Source: Cordia subcordata
Taxonomy: Eukaryota > Streptophyta > Magnoliopsida > Boraginales > Cordiaceae
Assembly (NCBI GenBank): GCA_028554755.1
Contig: JAPTOF010000025.1
Location: 1 to 64,000, forward strand
Direction of reading: 5' to 3'
DNA length: 64,000 nucleotides
Shown here: piece after piece, positions 63,288 to 64,000 of the stretch
Layout: every line of letters starts with the position of its first letter
How positions within the stretch are numbered: the stretch's first letter is position 1
Notes under the pieces: model-generated
What the model was told of the DNA's origin: nothing
Seen by the model: the letters and a program-made list of their open reading frames with translations, nothing else
Databases searched by the model: none
Translations under genes and position numbers: made by a program

Positions 63288-64000
63288 ATTTTGTGTGCAT
63301 GGAACATTAGGGGTTTCAATTCCCCTAAAAAGCATAAAGAAATGAAGAACCTAATAAACAAGCATAGGCTTGATTGTTTTTGTGTTTTGGAGACCAAAGT
63401 GGACAATGATACTCTCATTGCTTCATATTTTAACACTTTGGGTTTTGCAAACTACATCGATGATAATTTGGTCGCGAATTTGGGTTTTTTGGAAGCAACA
63501 CATCAAGGCTACAATAATTGACACTATGGATCAAGGAATCCTTTGCCATTTGGAAATTCCATCCCAAGTTCCTATTTTTGTGGCTTTTGTGTATGGTAGG
63601 AATGATCCTTCAAGAAGACAGCACCTTTGGGCAAAAATTGAAAGTTGGAGTGTAAGGTGTTATAACGGGCCACTTTGTATTCTTGGAGACTTTAATGAGG
63701 TTCTGAATTGTGGAGATAGATCTTCCACCACCACCATTGCTCCAAGTGCGTTGGATTTCAAGAATTGCATTTCTCAAGCTAGACTCTCTGAGATTAAGAC
63801 TATTGGGCCTCATTTCACTTGGACCAACCAAGCTCCAAAGGCAATCTTATTGCAAGTAAGTTGGATAGAGCTCTTGTCAACACCTTTTGGATGGACCACT
63901 TGGATCACTCTTCTCTCTTAGTGGATAGCCCAGGTATTTCAGACCATTGTCCTCTTGTGGTTCATACTTGCATCATCAAGCCTTCTTCACCAAAGCCTTT
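63285..64000 (+). pseudogene. LINE ORF2 5' part: endonuclease domain, broken, partial at right edge
   Basis: It encodes an AP-endonuclease-like domain that would nick target DNA to prime reverse transcription. Visible motifs: WNIRG (Asn at residue 7, 63303-63305), L-E-T-K (Glu36), VYGRND, GDFNEVL (63685 onward), FTWTNQ and a terminal SDH (63939-63947), the usual catalytic set. The frame runs 63285-63521, shifts near 63475 to the frame holding RIWVFW through FTWTNQ, then returns to the first frame near 63837. There are thus two indels, and only the first 78 codons read from the Met. The RT lies beyond the window. The start at 63285 is supported by the overlap with the ORF1 stop and by WNIRG following at once. 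Confidence 0.82.

Larger units (their letters stand above)
61109..64000 (+). mobile_element. 5' half of a longer LINE (leader, ORF1, endonuclease), runs off right edge
   Basis: Array similarity ends at about 61108 and a new pyrimidine-rich leader begins, followed by an ORF1 with a DUF4283-like domain and CCHC knuckle and an ORF2 starting with an endonuclease. This is the canonical order of plant L1 elements. The window ends just after the SDH motif, a short distance before the region at which array units begin. The element therefore could supply the 5' part missing from the array family, but there is no overlap here to prove it. The exact 5' boundary is uncertain by a few bases. Confidence 0.8.

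Noticed and set aside
1..64000. LTR retrotransposon or DNA transposon
   Set aside because: I saw no long terminal repeats, primer-binding site, integrase, protease or terminal inverted repeats. The domain order and poly-A tails are those of a LINE.

Overview
The window is plant nuclear DNA, AT-rich by eye, and consists entirely of non-LTR retrotransposon (LINE, L1-like) sequence. The plant assignment rests on the LINE architecture: an ORF1 with a DUF4283-like domain followed by a CCHC knuckle, and an ORF2 with an apurinic-type endonuclease, a reverse transcriptase (RT) and a C-terminal zf-RVT domain without RNase H. I see no host gene, tRNA, rRNA, CRISPR array or prokaryotic feature. The species cannot be told; a seed plant is likely.

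Positions 1-58619 (resuming at 60231-61108) form a head-to-tail tandem array of one 5'-truncated LINE, a LINE-derived macrosatellite. I count 21 units: unit 1 is cut by the left edge, units 2-20 are complete (2872-2896 bp), and unit 21 is interrupted. Every unit starts at the same internal ORF2 breakpoint between endonuclease and RT. It runs through RT and zf-RVT to the ORF2 stop and a short 3' UTR, and ends in an 11-16 nt poly-A tail fused directly to the next unit. No unit encodes a working ORF2: ORF1 and endonuclease are absent, and all 20 complete 3' ends share a one-base insertion that breaks the zf-RVT Cys-x2-Cys. Most units also share a frameshift before the RT core. Units 13-20 are longer and more uniform than units 2-12, and the differences concentrate in a few recurrent hotspots, including the RT active-site codons.

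At 58620-60230 a second, diverged LINE lies on the minus strand inside unit 21. It is 5'-truncated at the RT active site, has an uninterrupted 515-codon reading frame, and is flanked by a 20-21 bp target-site duplication. The remainder of unit 21 (60231-61108) is visibly more diverged than the other units, as expected at an array edge.

From about 61109 to the right edge lies the 5' half of a longer LINE: a pyrimidine-rich leader, a broken ORF1 and a broken ORF2 endonuclease domain. The ORF1 stop and ORF2 start overlap as TAATG. The window ends just before the part of ORF2 that the array units carry, so the array and this element could belong to one family. These genes do not form a pathway; the interest lies in how a dead LINE fragment became a homogenised satellite and then a target for further LINE insertions. 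Repetitive DNA of this kind is prone to consensus errors, so individual indels need raw-read support.
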